From NCBI RefSeq assembly GCF_949987535.1, contig NC_080066.1, positions 132,846,335 through 132,910,334 on the forward strand: 64,000 nucleotides of DNA, written 5' to 3'. This stretch comes from Balaenoptera acutorostrata (taxonomy: Eukaryota; Chordata; Mammalia; Artiodactyla; Balaenopteridae). The notes beneath the pieces were generated by a model. It was given only the letters and a program-made list of their open reading frames with translations, did no database searches and had not been told where the DNA came from. A program made the position numbers and the translations under genes. This document shows positions 1 through 12,752 of this stretch, piece after piece; the first letter of the stretch is position 1, and each line of letters starts with the position of its first letter.

Positions 1-419
1 ACAGAGGCAGATTGGAGGGCTGGATTATTTAGGGAAAAGGAGGATTTGTAGTAGGGGAATTAGAAAACCACATCTAGAAGACATTTTTTTTCTCTGTGTG
101 TGTTTTATTAGGAGAAGGGGAAGAATAGGAATGAAAATTAAAAGGGGAACTAATATATGAAAACAGCGATGTTGTCAGATATTCGGGTTAATAAACTCTA
201 TTCCCTCATTCAGAAACTTGAGTATTACATTATATTACCCACTTTTAAAAATAACAGTAAGTCACTTATTTCTAAAAAAAAAAAAAAAACCAAAAGTAAT
301 ACATTGTTGAAACTAGAAAGTGTGGAAACACACACACAAATAAAGTGCAAGGAAAAAAATCAGATTACCTCTAACCCTAATCCAGAGAAACTCCTGTTAA
401 ATGTTGATGTATAAAATTC

Positions 420-765
420 CATTTGGAATTGAACAATTAGGCTTTTTCCAATTTTTTTTACTATTATAAACAATATTATGATGAATACCCTTATACATTC
501 ATTTTGAATACTTATTTTAATAATTTATTAACACAAATCCATTTAAGTAGAGTTTTTGGGTAAAAGCTTTTGATAAATACTGCCAAATTTCTCTTCAAAT
601 AACTACACAAATTTGCTCCTCCACCATCAGTATAACAGAATGTCTATTTTTCCCCACATTCTCATCAAATCTTTTATATTAATTTGGATTTAACTATATA
701 CATAGCTGGGTTGAATTTTTTCCCAAACATTGTTGACGATTGGTATTTCTTCTTTTTTTTGTTTC
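420..765 (-). mobile_element. Old L1 3'-ORF2 fragment (HAL1/L1M-like)
   Basis: The text resembles the part of L1 ORF2 that encodes the C-terminus, read on the minus strand: a segment about incomplete inhibition of the tract 'actgccaaattt' followed by 'ctccaccatcag' and 'tttttccccaca', which matches the layout seen in other L1 copies of this window but with many substitutions. No open frame survives. A younger L1 begins about 40 bp further on. The assignment is by pattern only and the edges are approximate. Bases 1-420 show nothing recognisable apart from a short A-run near 275. Confidence 0.45.
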
Positions 766-799
766 ATTTTTTATTTTTTTGTTTCTTGTTTCTTTTCTT

Positions 800-978
800 T
801 TTTTTTAATTTTTATTAGAGTGGACGTACAATGTTGTGTTAGTTTCAGGTGCACAGTAAAGTGAATTAGTTATACCTAAATATATAACTACATATAATAT
901 ATATACATATATAACTACATATATACATATATGTATATATACATATATAACAACATGTAATACATGTATATGTTATAC

Positions 979-1013
<35 letters not shown>

Positions 1014-2265
1014 TTCTTTCAGAGATTCTTTTCCCATATAGATTATTACAGAATATTGAGTAGGGTTCCCTGTGCTATACAGTAGGTCCTTATTAGTTAT
1101 CTATTTTATATATAGTGGTGGTATATGTTAATCCCAGTCTCCTAATTTGTCCCTTCCCCCCACATTTCCTCTTTGGTAACCATACGTTTGATTTCAAGAT
1201 CTGTGAGTCTGTTTCTATTTTGTAAATAAGTTCATTTGTATTATTTTTATTAGATTCCACATATAAGTGATATCATATGATATTTGTCTTTCTCTGTCTG
1301 ACTTACTTCACTTAGTATGATAATCTCTAGGTCCATCTGTGCTGCCACAAATGGCATTATTTCATTCTTTTTTACGGTTGAGTAATATTCCATTGTATAT
1401 ATGTACCACATCTTCTTTATCCATTCATCTGTCGATGGACATTTAGGTTGCTTCCATGTCTTGGCTATTGTAAATAGTGCTGCAATGAACACTGGGGTGC
1501 ATGTATCTTTTTGAATTATGGTTTTCTCCAGATATATGCCCAGGAGTGGGATTACCAGGTCATATGTTAGTTCTATATTTAGATTTTTAAGTAAACTCCA
1601 TACTGTTCTCCATAATGGTTGTACCAATTTACATTCCCACAAACAGTGTAGGAGGGTTCCCTTTTCTCCAAACCCTCTCCAGCATTTATTGTTTGTAGAT
1701 TTTTTGATGGTGGCCATTCTAATTGGTATGAGGTGATACTTCATTGTAGTCTTGATTTGCATTTCTCTAATAATTAGTGATATTGAGCATCTTTTCATGT
1801 GCTTTTTGGCCATCTGTAGGTATTTCTTCTTTTGTGAATTGCTTGTGTATGTCTTTTCCCCATTTTTCTTTGGGAGATGTTCATCTTTTTCTTAATTTTT
1901 AAGAGTTTTTTATATAATAAGGATATCCATTCTTTATGTGTCACATACATTGCAAATGTTTTACTCACAACTTTCTATCTTCTGGTGTTGGAATTAATTT
2001 CACAGTTTTTTAAATGCATAGGAACATTTAAAATTTTTAAATATATATAGTCACATATGTTAATATATATGGTTCTTGCTATGCATGTTATACTTAGAAA
2101 AGTCTTCCCCACCACAAGGCTGAGAAATATTCACCTACATTTTCTTAAAGTTCTTTAGTTGTTTTATATGTATGTATATATGTATATGTATATACATTTT
2201 ATATAGAACATTTTGATCCATGTGGGTTTTATTTTTGTATTTTGTAATTTTGTATGTGAATAGTT
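800..2265 (-). mobile_element. 5'-truncated L1, minus strand
   Basis: A T-rich run at about 798-808 marks the poly(A) tail of a minus-strand L1, followed by the typical 3' UTR start (acaatgttgtgttagtttcagg) and the ORF2 C-terminal region. The reading frame 1813-1250 still encodes 187 residues of the ORF2 C-terminus. The zinc-knuckle-like segment reads [18 protein letters not shown], so the second cysteine is replaced by phenylalanine. From about 1860 onward the sequence is more divergent but still follows ORF2 order to about 2265, so two L1 fragments of different age may abut. It is inactive. Confidence 0.75.
875..1015. repeat. AT-rich alternating tract (TATACA/TA)n
   Basis: The tract is an imperfect array of TA, TACA and TATG steps inside the 3' UTR of the L1 fragment, ending in an uninterrupted (TA) run near 985-1012. 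It is partly palindromic and could form cruciform or slipped structures. It is likely a microsatellite that expanded after the L1 inserted. Confidence 0.85.
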
Positions 2266-2269
2266 AATC

Positions 2270-4210
2270 AGTTATCCTAGCACATTTGACAAACTTTGTT
2301 CTGGGGAATTTTGTTCAGAGAGATGCAATTGGTGCTGTGAAAAGTGGTTCCTAAGATCAATAAAGTTTGGACCCACTTGCATACTACAATATAATGCCTC
2401 TTTTAGGAATTATTAATAATAACCACTAGCAATTTAATAAGGAATCCTAATTAACTTCAACTCGGGGCTTTATAAATATATTTGAGCATGGAACACTCTC
2501 TTTGCAACTGAACTACTAAATTCAAGCAAATATTTGTTGCATGTCTATTTTCAAACATATAGAACTATAGGGATTTAAAGGTGAACAAGATATAATCTTT
2601 ATCCTCAAAAAGCATAAAACCAAATGGGAATTACAGTTTAATAGGGACTGTTTTAGAGGGCAGAATAGGATACTCCCTGTTAGAAGCAGGCAAAACCTTT
2701 AGGGCTCGTCAACTGAACTTGTACGAGGGCAGGGGAAAGCGAAAGGTCAGACGAGAGTCCCAGTGACCGGCAGATGGTACCGTGTTGAACCTGGCCTTGC
2801 TCAACTTGGACTGACGGTGGCACACCTAACAGGGGGCAACGAAAGCTGTAGAACTAAAGTTTAGGTGAGAAGAGCAGAGATACAGATTTGAAGACATCAG
2901 TATAGAGGAGATATATAAAGCTCTTAGGGTAGATTAATACCACGAGAGAGAAGAGCAGAGAGCCACTGCATGAATCCCGAGGTGCGGCTACATTTAGGGA
3001 GCAGCAAGGAGAGCTAGGAAAGCAAAAACATGATGGCATCAGAGAGGAAGATGGAGAATCTTGAATAAATTTAGAAGTCCTTGGAATAGGTTTGTTTTAT
3101 AGTATCATTCTGAGATATTTTACTAAAAATTAATTGGTAATTTCCTGAATGAGAAGCTTGGGACAGAGGGTGAAGGGACTTGCTCAGGGGACCATAATAA
3201 ATCAGCAGCTACACAGCAGTCCCCCACACATGAGCTTCAATTGGAAATGCAGAAGTTGAGATAGGAAAGAAAATGGAAATTACATACAAGAACGACATCA
3301 TTTAAAAATGCAAAGAGTTTAAAATACATGGCTAGAATTTTAAAATCATCACGACTATATATTGGCCTTTCTGCTTTAGGAAAGGAGAAAACAGACTAGT
3401 GGCAGAAAGAATGGTGGTGGTGGGCACTCCATGAACTGGGGCCGTCTGAGTTTAAGGGTCAACTCTTTAGTTTTGAAGAGTGGTGAGTATGCAGGAGCAA
3501 TTACCAGTAATGAGTAAAACCACAAGAACCTCTGAAAGTGTTGACAGGGTCACAAAATGTTAGGGTTTGTGAGAAATGTTTGGTAAACCATAGGCAAAGG
3601 AGTCCCAGATTCTGATGTGGGAATGGGATACTCATTTGGCTCACAAACAAAAATCGCTTCAACTTGAAATTGTTCTTCTCACGGCTTCCATAAGTGCATC
3701 TTCTCTGGTTTGTCTCCTTTCACTTTGATTGCTGTTCTTTGACTCCTCTTTCTTTTCCCCTTTCCTTAAATTCCACATTCATGGACATGGTTCCCTAATT
3801 CCAAGTCTCACCTCTTCTATCTGTAGAATCAATTACTTAAACTATTTTCAGAAGGTATTTTCATCTTAGCCTGTCTCTGTTCAGTGTCTCCTCTTTGTGC
3901 ATAAACAAAACCAACCTCCTAACCCCTCTACTCTTAACGATCACCATCTGTAGAAGCATTTCCCAAGGGTGGGGGAGCTCAGACAGGGCCAGTGCTGAGA
4001 AATGACACTGGTACTGGCTGAGGCTATGGATTCAACCCAAGAAGTCTAACTCCTGACTTAGTATTTTAAAAGTCTGGGCAGGGAGAGAGGAACACAGTGT
4101 TCAGAGGAGGCAAATGTTTCGGGCAGCGCTAAGAGGTGGAGTTGGTTGTAAAGCAGAACGGATGGATACAGTAAGCAGGTGTGGGCAGGGAAGCCAGGAC
4201 TTCCATCTGC
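2270..4210. other. Non-coding stretch, no clear gene
   Basis: No open frame longer than about 60 codons resembles a protein. Around 3160-3230 a weak MIR-like 3' half is possible ('ggacagagggtgaagggacttgctcag'-like order of words). The part 2700-2830 has more CpG than its surroundings but no promoter motif I can support. Otherwise nothing was recognised. Confidence 0.5.
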
Positions 4211-4214
4211 TAGA

Positions 4215-4615
4215 AAGTGACCTGGTCACTATGACCCGATCATTCTGCCAGACTAGTCCCCTCCTCCCTCCCTTACATGCCGTTCTTGCTTCCTGTTAGT
4301 CCCCTCCTGGAATGCCCTTCCTGTTGGGTTTCCCTCTGCACACCCTGTCTAGTCCAGGAAAACCCCCTCTGGTCTCCATTACATTCACTTTCCGTGACCA
4401 CCCATCTCACAGTATTTCACTACTCACATAAATACATAACCTCACACTGCTTTATATGGTTACTTAGCAGTTTCATGCTTATTCCTCCCTTTCAGTGAAG
4501 GCTCCTCAAAGTCAGGGACCAGGTATGGTGTTTTGTTAGTCCCCCTTCCCATCCTCCACCATACCTTCATAACGCTGACCACATAAAAGGTATTCAGTGA
4601 ATACTTGTTTACTCA
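4215..4615 (+). mobile_element. L2 LINE 3' remnant
   Basis: The block shows the pyrimidine-rich L2 3' signature: cctggaatgcccttcc, then a segment on 'ctcaaagtcagggacc' and finally the 3' end words 'ggtattcagtgaatacttgttt' in that order. This is the order of the L2 3' end in placental mammals. It is an ancient, inactive fossil. Confidence 0.6.
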
Positions 4616-4619
4616 AATC

Positions 4620-5995
4620 CCATTATTGTGGGAAACCTTCTTAGTGACCTTTGAATGAGTAAGTTCTCAATCTTTAACTTTCTATTTGTATTTGTCACGC
4701 AATGGAGATCTATTGTTTTAAACTGTATCCAGAACTTCTGTTTACAAAGTACGGTTTGTGTTATGTCATGCAGGCCAAAAAACAAAAAAAACAAAAACTG
4801 TTGGCTTCCGGAAAACATTTTTTATAACATTATTATTGGCAACTCATGCTGATATGGAACTACTTCTTTTCTTTGGCTGAACTTTGAACACAGATTCATG
4901 TTCTCCGAGTTTCTTTTGGAGTCAACTTTTCTCTCATGCAAACTTCCTAAGGTTTCCAGCTAAATCTCTCAGTATGAAGCAGAAATGGCCATGTGTACAG
5001 AAAAATGATCTAGCTAAAAGTCCAAAATCTGTGTTCATTTTACTGCTTTTAGTTAAAATGTTCTGCAGGCGGCAAGTCCAGAATTTCCAAATGTCCGCCA
5101 TATGTATAAGCCCAAGCAAATCAAACAATTTTCAATTGTAACTGGGTAATAATATGGTCTACCTTCTGTCTTACTACTTGGGCTTGCAGTGGGAGCAGTA
5201 GCAGACAAATATAATTTCTCATTTCCCAGGCCAGAATCATTCCAGAACTCACCCAGAATTCTGTACATGCCAATGATTGCCCCATTTTCCCAATGTCTTT
5301 GAAAACCTCATCAAGGATTTTTCTTTTCTAAATGATGATAAATTCTCATATTCTAATCTAGTAAAGTTATTCAAGGTTCTTGTATTTAAATTTTGTCTTC
5401 CAGTTAGATTTCAAACTGTAAGTAAATAAACCATTTTTAACATTCCTTTGTACCTCCTACATCTGATTCCAGTACTTTGAAACCCATAACTTAAAATTTT
5501 TAACTGATTCATGATCAAGTCAACAAAAGCTTAAGTGGCTTTTTCCATCAGAGATTGCAGGTATTTTTTGGTATTCTGTATTTAGAAGATGTGACCATCC
5601 TTTACTTATAAATTTTACTCATAAATATTTATCCTATATTTAGTTACAGGGTCATTCTGACTAAAAAAATAGTTAATAGAAAGCTAGAATATATCAATAC
5701 TTTCTACTGTATATGTTTAATTTTTCAAATATATTTTTTTAATTATTGAACTTTAACTTTTGTCCCAGGCCTAGTTCCATCTTAGACAGCTTTTCTTCTT
5801 AAACCAGTGCAAGGCCAACTGGACACTATATAAAGAGCATCCTTACTGATAACTTCTAGGGTTTACAAATAAGGTAGTACTTCTACCCCATGTCTGATAA
5901 TTAAGTCCATAATGCTTAGCAACATAGACAATGATCTTGAAGACTGTTCACATAAAGAAGCTAGGACACCTACTGATCCCTACTGCCCAGATCTT
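4620..5995. other. AT-rich non-coding stretch
   Basis: Short overlapping frames occur on both strands but none resembles a known domain or shows splice sites. No repeat family was recognised with confidence. Confidence 0.5.
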
Positions 5996-6092
5996 CAGTG
6001 TACCCCAGGTTCCTTCATCTCCCCAGGGCACAGATAGCCAGTGGGATTCCATTGAATGCTAGGTACACCATCAAGCTGGCTTGGTCCTACAT

Positions 6093-6094
<2 letters not shown>

Positions 6095-6131
<37 letters not shown>

Positions 6132-6270
6132 CTCTTTCTCTCTCTCTTTTTTTTCTTCCTTCTTCTCTTCTCTCCTCTCCTCCCCTCCCCTCTGCTCTTC
6201 CCTCCCCTCCATACCTCTCCCTTTTCCTCCCCTTCCCTACCTCCTCTCTCTTTCTCTTCCTTCTCTATTT
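6095..6270. repeat. Polypyrimidine tract: (CT)n then C/T-rich
   Basis: A (TC) microsatellite of about 16 units is followed by about 140 bp made almost only of C and T, with blocks such as ctcctctcctcccc. One strand is therefore polypurine and could form an intramolecular triplex (H-DNA). Open frames of up to 100 codons across it are low-complexity by-products, not genes. Confidence 0.9.
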
Positions 6271-6299
6271 CATTCATCAAGCATCTATTAACATTTATG

Positions 6300-6705
6300 A
6301 TACATGGGGCCCTGTATTGGCCAGTAGAGGCATTATGTTAGAGCTTATGGTTGAATAAAGAGGTGAATATTAATAGAATGATCACAAATTGTGATGAGCT
6401 CTATGAACTCTCCCCTTCTCTCTCCTCAAATTGCACACCTCCTTGGTCCCCATCACCTGGTTTGAGGCTGGCCTCATCTGCCACACCCTCACCTGGACTT
6501 GGTCTCTGTAGGCTTCTCCATCTCTGTTTCTTCTTGCTGATAATTTTTTATTAAGCATCTCCTTAGTGGAACACATCAAAACGCTTGCTCATTAAAGAAA
6601 GTTTCCATTGTTGCCAATGTACTTACTATATTCTTCTAAGGCAGAAAAGTATATTTTATTCATATTTTTAATATGTAAGGAATGATTCAAATCAGCTTTA
6701 TTTGA
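6300..6705. other. Non-coding stretch
   Basis: No gene or repeat family was recognised in this stretch between the polypyrimidine tract and the LINE-like remnant that follows. Confidence 0.45.
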
Positions 6706-6711
6706 TAAAGC

Positions 6712-7240
6712 TTAATGTTGGCAAGGGTGTGGAAAAAATAGAAATTCTAATTCAATGTTACTGACACTGTAGAGTTTGAGGGATTCGTCAGCAGTATCTA
6801 CCAAAATTTTAAATGTCCATGCTTCTTGCCCCAGCAGATCCTCTTCCAGGACATACTTACATGAGTTGTACAGAGAATTATGTAGAAGAATGTTCACTGC
6901 TTCTGTTATAATAAAAATCTAAAACAACCAAAAGGCCCATCACTATGGGATTTGAGAAATAAACAATGGTTCAATCAGGTACAGGGATACTTGCTACCAA
7001 TAAAAAAAATGAGATAAATCAGAGTGGACTGACAGGGAAAGGTGAAAAAAATCAAGCTATAGAACAATATAATACTGCAAGCCCATTTCTGAAGAAAATC
7101 ATAAATAGCAATTCTGAAAGAATATGTGAATAGTAGTCATCTCTGGATGGTTGGAATACCTGGGAACTTTCTTTTCCTGATAGATCACCACTGTAATGTT
7201 TGAACTGTCACAGTGAGCATGCCTTATTTTGTTAAATAAG
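6712..7240 (+). mobile_element. Old L1/HAL1-like 3' ORF2 remnant, plus strand
   Basis: The order 'aatgttggcaagggtgtgg', 'aatgttcactgcttctgttataat', 'aaacaaccaaaaggcccatcac' and 'tctctggatggttgg' follows the 3' part of L1/HAL1 ORF2 read forward. All frames are broken. The assignment is based on word order only; edges are approximate. Confidence 0.5.
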
Positions 7241-7244
7241 TAAT

Positions 7245-7910
7245 CATGGCTACGTGATATTTTTATAGATTAATTTACAGTGGAGTTTTCCCCCTTATTC
7301 CCTCCCCTTTATTCGAGCAGTTTCTGTGCATTTCCTCAAGGAATATAACAAAAAATAAAAATAGCTTTTCCAGTCTTTCTGGCTGTTGTGTTCCAAAAGC
7401 ACAAACCCTTAGGGGAAGGGAATTTGTATGTGCATAAACAAAACGTCTTATTGAGCAGCAAGGGGAAGGCAGAGTCTCACAAACACAGGAAAAGTTGCCG
7501 CCTGATGGAGCAGCTGAGGGAGAGAGTAGGAGAGAAGAAATAACCTGCATGCTGTCCTCAGTAGCTGGTGTGTAGGGCAGGAGACCGGGGTAAAAATGGT
7601 AAGATTCCAGAAAAGAAATGTCTGTGTCTAGACCAGGAGTTACAACTCAGATGCCTACAGGGGCTAGATAAGTGACATCAGTGAGGGACGCACAAATGGT
7701 TGTTAAAAACCAGTGAGGAGTGGTGGGCTATGGCATTCTGGATTGAAAAGGCTCACCTAGAAGGGCAGCTCTGACCCAGGGTCTGCTGACAGCTGCTCAG
7801 CATGAGTAGGGGCCCAGTGTTGCCTTCTGATTTTTCAAATCCAAAGTTACAAACTCTTAATTTTTAATCAGCTCAATTGCATAGGTCAAACTAACTGTAT
7901 ACCCATCTTA
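7245..7910. other. Non-coding stretch
   Basis: No gene seen. The A-run and purine-rich parts are unremarkable, and no repeat family was assigned. Confidence 0.45.
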
Positions 7911-7913
7911 GTC

Positions 7914-8282
7914 CTTCTATGCTGCTATAACAAAAATACCATAGACTAGGGCAACCGACAGAAACAGAACAACAGAAATTTATGTCTCACAGTTCTAGAA
8001 GCTGGGAAGTCTAAGATCTAGGCACCAGAAGATTCAGTGTCTGGTGAGGGCCTGCTTCCTTGTTCATAACCATCTTTTCACTGTGCCCTCACATGGTGGA
8101 AGGGGTGAGGGAGCTCCCTGGGGTCTCTTTTATAGAGGCACTAATCCCACTCCTGAGGGCTCTACCCTCATGACTTAAGCACCCCCCAAATGTCCCACCT
8201 CCAAATATCATCGCCTTGTGGGTTAGGATTTCGACATATGAATTGGGAGGGGGGTAGCATAAACATTCAGTCCACTGCAGTA
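7914..8282 (+). mobile_element. Ancient placental interspersed repeat, family not named
   Basis: The text has a well known order of words shared by many mammalian copies: 'gctgctataacaaaaatacc', 'tctcacagttctagaagctgg', 'cctcacatggtggaagggg', 'actaatcccactcctgaggg', 'gacatatgaattggg' and 'acattcagtcc'. I recognise the family by pattern as an old LTR- or transposon-derived repeat, but I cannot give its name with confidence. It has no coding capacity. Confidence 0.6.
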
Positions 8283-8284
8283 TC

Positions 8285-9555
8285 TGTGTTTGGTTAAACC
8301 CAACCAACAGGCCACACATGGGTGAAATGATGGAAGAAAATGAAGCAGCCTCTCAAAATTCCCGTGCTCCAAGCATGGGCCAAGCAGCAGTAGCTGTGGG
8401 TATCTCTCTCCACAGGTGCCAGATAGACCAGGGCCACATGCTCCTTCCCACCTCCAGTGCCCTTTTGAAGCACTCAAACCATAGATATTGGATTCAAGAA
8501 GATGTGAGGAGACGAGAAACCCAAGAGGACCTGATGTTATGCTTTTTATCTGCCAGTACGGGTGAAGGGAGACAGAGTCAGAAGTGAAATTGAGAAAAAA
8601 AATGAAGAAGAAGAATTATTAATACGATAGATGATTTTTCATAATCCTTGCAGGAAAAGCAGAGGTGCTCTGCCCAGCCCCCCAGGGGCCAGCTTCTCCA
8701 GAACCACAGCTACGTGAGCTCCTCCCCTGCACACCCAGCAGGCAGGGGTCTTGGCCTCACTTCTCCTGCTCTCTCTTCCTTCCACCATCTCCACAGGTGT
8801 TTCCTTCCCTCCCCACAGCCAGGAGGAAGCCCCCCTGCCCCATCTTCCACCACGGTCACTAGGGCACATGTGAAAGTCAGGCCCGTGTAAGTAAGAGGCT
8901 GGGAGTAAGAGGCACTTTTGCTTCTGGGAGAAATATGAGTTCTTGGAATCCCCTGTTGGAACAAATAGAAACAACGTAATCCGAAGGGATTTCTCTGCTG
9001 CTGGGAATATTATAGTTCAGGCCTGCTAAGTCATGATGTGAAGACTGGCCAGGAAAACTAAATCAACACTTGATTAAAAAAAGACTATTGGGGAGAGGCA
9101 TTTTAAACTCCACCGACCTACAATCAAACCCATGGTTCTCTTCACCGCTTTCCTCTCTTGCATCTCTACTTTCTCTCCCATCGAGTCTCACAGCTTCAGG
9201 TCACACCTCTACACAGGTGAGTCAAGATTCAAGTGCAACTTGTCTGAGCACCAGACATACACTGTCCATGGCCTTGGGCACATCCCATCCTGGGATGTCC
9301 AGAAGGTCTCCCAGAGACCTATGGAAATGTTACTAAGGAATTCCATGGAATTGGGGGGTGGAAGGGTGGATGAGGAAAGGGGGGACCAACATGAAAAATG
9401 CCCTCCCCTTGCTCCAGGGAAATAGTGGTGTGGATCCCAAGCCCAGGGCGCTCAGCTTGGCTTCCAAAGCACCTGCTGAATTTCAACCCCTGGGGTGATA
9501 TTCTTCCTCCCATCTTCCCTTTTTCTGTCACTGTTTTTTCAGTCACTAAGGCCTG
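8285..9555. other. Non-coding stretch, GC-richer than neighbours
   Basis: Overlapping frames of 65-111 codons occur on both strands at 8640-8975, as expected for GC-richer DNA, and none has a recognisable domain or paired splice sites. No repeat was assigned. Confidence 0.4.
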
Positions 9556-9690
9556 ACATCTCCCAATTAGCTTAGATGTCAATTCTTCCATAAAGTCTTT
9601 CTTGACCCTCTGCATCCCACTCTTCCCTCCCCATTACACTAAGTGTGCTGTAGAATAATCCCCTATTATTTGACTGCATATCACTCTAGG
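9556..9690 (+). mobile_element. L2-like fragment
   Basis: The words 'cttccataaagtctttcttgacc' and 'attatttgactgcatatc' follow L2 3' ORF order. The copy is short and diverged. Confidence 0.4.
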
Positions 9691-10379
9691 CATAAAGGGA
9701 GCTGGGAGGAATGAAGAAACTTAACTTTCTTGTTTATATGTCTTTTAAACAGTGATCTTATCTCATTTTATATTTATGGTTCAGACAGTTGGGCAAGAAA
9801 TATTGAATTTCCTTATTTTCTTCAAACCAATTTATTTTAATTCCAAGCCTCCTGCCAATCTCAGTCATTCTTGGGCCCCCTGCAGGACCAGGACCCCAGG
9901 GAGGTTCCTCTGGACCTTAGTTACCAAGACAGCTGCCTGGTTCTCAGCTATGCTGCTTCTGGGCTATGCCTGAGGGCACTAGAATCCTGGCAAGGCCAAG
10001 AGCTATGCAGTCGTTTCTCTGAGGTCTCACCACTTCCAGGGAGCAAGAGCTCCTCACTCCACTCCTAATCCCACCCACCCCCAAGGCTGGGGAAACCCCT
10101 CCCTCGCTGTCTCCTGCTGCCCTCCCTCCTCTCCCTGGGTCTCCCAGCACAGCTCCCTCAATGCACTTAGACTTTTAAAAATCAAAAGTCAGAAAGGGAA
10201 GTGTCCCGCCAGCCAGCCACTTCTGCTTTCTGCCCCCTCTAAGGCAGGGTCAGAACCTGCCTCCCTACTTAAATGAAGGAAGATAAAGAATAAAATACAG
10301 GAGGAAAAACAACAACTTGTATCTCAGGAAATTTCTCAGCCATTTGTGTCTCATCCTTGTCCTCTCCTCCTGGCACCCT
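9690..10379. other. Non-coding stretch
   Basis: No gene or assigned repeat. A C-rich part at 10060-10150 gives chance open frames on the minus strand. Confidence 0.4.
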
Positions 10380-10902
10380 TGTGGTGAATAATGCCACCCA
10401 CCACCGCCAAAGGTGTCCACAACCTAATCCCTGGACCTGTGAATATGCTACCTTACATCCTAAAAGGGCCTTTGCAGATGTGACTAAATGAAGGATCATG
10501 AGATGGGGAGATTATCCTGGATTATCTGGGGCAACCTGATGTGCTCAATCACAAGATACCGATTAAGATGGGGGCAGGAGGGTCAGAGTCAGAGAGCGAA
10601 GACATAAGGATGGAAGCAGAGGTCAGAGAAGAAAGGCACGACACTGCTGGCTTTGAATATGGAGGAAGGGACCATGAGCCAGGGAATGCAGGCAGCCTCT
10701 AGAATCTGCAAAAGGCAAGAAAATGGGTCCTCCCTTAGACTCTCCAGAAAGGACACAGGCTTACCAACACCTTGATTTTAGCCCAGTGAAACCAGGTTTG
10801 AACTTCTGACCTCCAGAACTGTTAAGATGATACAATTGTGTTGCTTTAAGCTTCTGAATTTGTTGTAGTCTGTTACAGCAGCAAGAGGTACGTAATATAC
10901 AC
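10380..10902 (+). mobile_element. MLT1-type solo LTR (MaLR)
   Basis: The sequence starts with tgtggtgaataatg and runs through 'ggacctgtgaatatgctacc', 'gagatggggagattatcctgg', 'gaccatgagccagggaatgc', 'tgattttagcccagtgaaacc' and 'ttctgacctccagaactg' to an end near ...taatataca. This is the MLT1 LTR consensus order over nearly its full length. No internal MaLR sequence lies on either side, so it is a solo LTR. I did not find a convincing 5 bp target duplication. Confidence 0.85.
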
Positions 10903-10904
10903 CA

Positions 10905-11290
10905 GGGACTATATATGCATCCTGTGTAGGACCTTATGAAGTGTCTTGCACAGAGTACTTGAAAAATGTTTATACAAGTGAATTCTCTGCCTCTGACAAA
11001 TAGAAACCTAAGAAATTGAAAGATAGCCTACTGGACTTAAAATATGGTTTGGTCTACAGGAGTCTGGCAGGATCATGTTTTGGTTTAAAAATGTATTGTC
11101 CAGGTTTTTGCCCTTGTTCTTCCCTCCGTTCCCACTGCCTATACTGAGAGCTTTCTTTGTGCACTGCTCTGAGGGTGGGGGCGACACAGCTGGAAAGAGG
11201 AAGACCTTTTTCAGCACCTGGCTTTTGATCACCCGGGAAGACACCACTTAGCTACAAGACTGGCACTGAGGGAAAAAGGAGTTTTTGAAA

Positions 11291-11344
<54 letters not shown>

Positions 11345-12600
11345 TCCTTTTAAATATTAAGAGCCACAACCTGGCCAAATTAGAGCATGGAATTTATGCC
11401 ATGAACCATGGAGCAGAAAAAATGTGTAATTATGTAAGAGCAGTTTCCACCAAAATGAGAGGCATTCCACGTCCAGGAAGGCAAGAGAGATTCCTAGACT
11501 CTGAGACTCCAGGCTCAGCCGCAGTAGGTCTCTGAGAAATGCCAGTGCCTTGTGCTCTGCCTCTCTGGGCCCAGCCAGGAACAGGGTAGGGAGAACTGGG
11601 GAAACTACAGGTAAGTTTGGGAGATTCCCGGAGCAGAAAGGACAGTTGAGACAAAGCAGGTGCAAGTAACATGGCCCTGAGGGCAGCAGGCAAAGCTGCA
11701 GACGTGGGCAACAGACGCCAGGTATGTTGATGGGACCAGACCAGGTGATGCCCTTCAGCTCGACAAGGGGTGACCTGTGGTGCCTGTACCCTGCCCCAGT
11801 GCCAGATGTTACAGAAGCACCCTTGCCCCATCCTCATCCTTCACGTGAGGGGGCACACTCAGACTCTTGCCTCAGCATTTAATCCAAAGAGACTGCTTGA
11901 TCAAGTGACCCTGATTTGATAGTATTGTCTTCCCATCATTGGCAGAATTGAGCACTGCACAGCGAAGTCATTTCAGTTATGGAGAGACATAAACAATCAT
12001 ATCTCCTCACATCAAAAATTTGTACCCTGGTAAAAATTTATACCAACAAATAACTTTAAGCAGAGCTGAAGTGGAAACTTTTATTGGAGTGACACCCAAC
12101 CTTTGTTATTTAAGATTTGTTTTTATCCACCAAAGTTTAAAGAAAATAATTCCATTTTATGACTTAATACTTAAAGCATTTTTTCCTTTCTTAAGAAAAA
12201 AGGATTTTACAGTAGTTCTACTATGGTTTTCTTTAAGGCCAAGGTAAAATTAGATTTTACAGATCAATTCTACTTTTCATGTATACATTTTATCATAGGA
12301 GTCTTTCTCCCTTTTTCAAACATAAGTTGATCATTAAAAGCCCCATCCTGGAAACATCCTTGATATAGAGGGAAGATAAGAATCTGGATCCACTCAGGGA
12401 AAGACACCCACAATAATTTTTTTATGGCATATCAGCATAACGTAGCAGAAAAGTCACAAGTCCAGGAGTCAGTCAACATGGTCTCTCGGCTCCCAGTATA
12501 GGAGTCTAGTCTCTGGGTGGGAGTTCCATCAACTCATTCGTACCCTGTTTCCTTTTCCCCTATTTGTAAAATGAGGAAGCTGGCAAAGATGATCTCCAAG
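10905..12600. other. Non-coding stretch with a CA repeat
   Basis: Apart from the CA microsatellite at 11294-11342 nothing was recognised. Minus-strand frames of 102 and 135 codons at 11357-11837 overlap in different frames and show no domain, so I take them as chance frames. Confidence 0.45.
11294..11342. repeat. (CA)n microsatellite, about 24 units
   Basis: This is an uninterrupted run of CA dinucleotides. Its length and purity make it a likely length-polymorphic marker. Confidence 0.97.
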
Positions 12601-12602
12601 GC

Positions 12603-12752
12603 AGTGCTTCTCACACTTTAATGTATGGATTTTGTCACCGTGTGCAGATCCCGGGGCGGGCCTGACATTCTGCCTCTAACCAGCTCCCATGTCAGGCTGA
12701 TGGTGCCCATCTTCAAACCACACTTGGAGTATCAAGGCTACAAGGACAACCC
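12603..12752 (+). mobile_element. MER5A-like hAT-Charlie element
   Basis: The order 'gcagtgcttctcacactttaatg', a middle part with 'ggggcgggcctgacattctgc', 'accagctcccatgtc' and 'cacacttggagtatcaagg' matches a MER5A-type non-autonomous hAT element. It is a dead, ancient DNA transposon. Confidence 0.65.

Noticed and set aside
6056..6358. Ser/Leu-rich or Arg/Glu-rich frames
   Set aside because: Products of the polypyrimidine tract.
11357..11837. Overlapping minus-strand frames of 102 and 135 codons
   Set aside because: Different frames overlap, there is no domain, no splice sites and no repeat-free conservation evidence.
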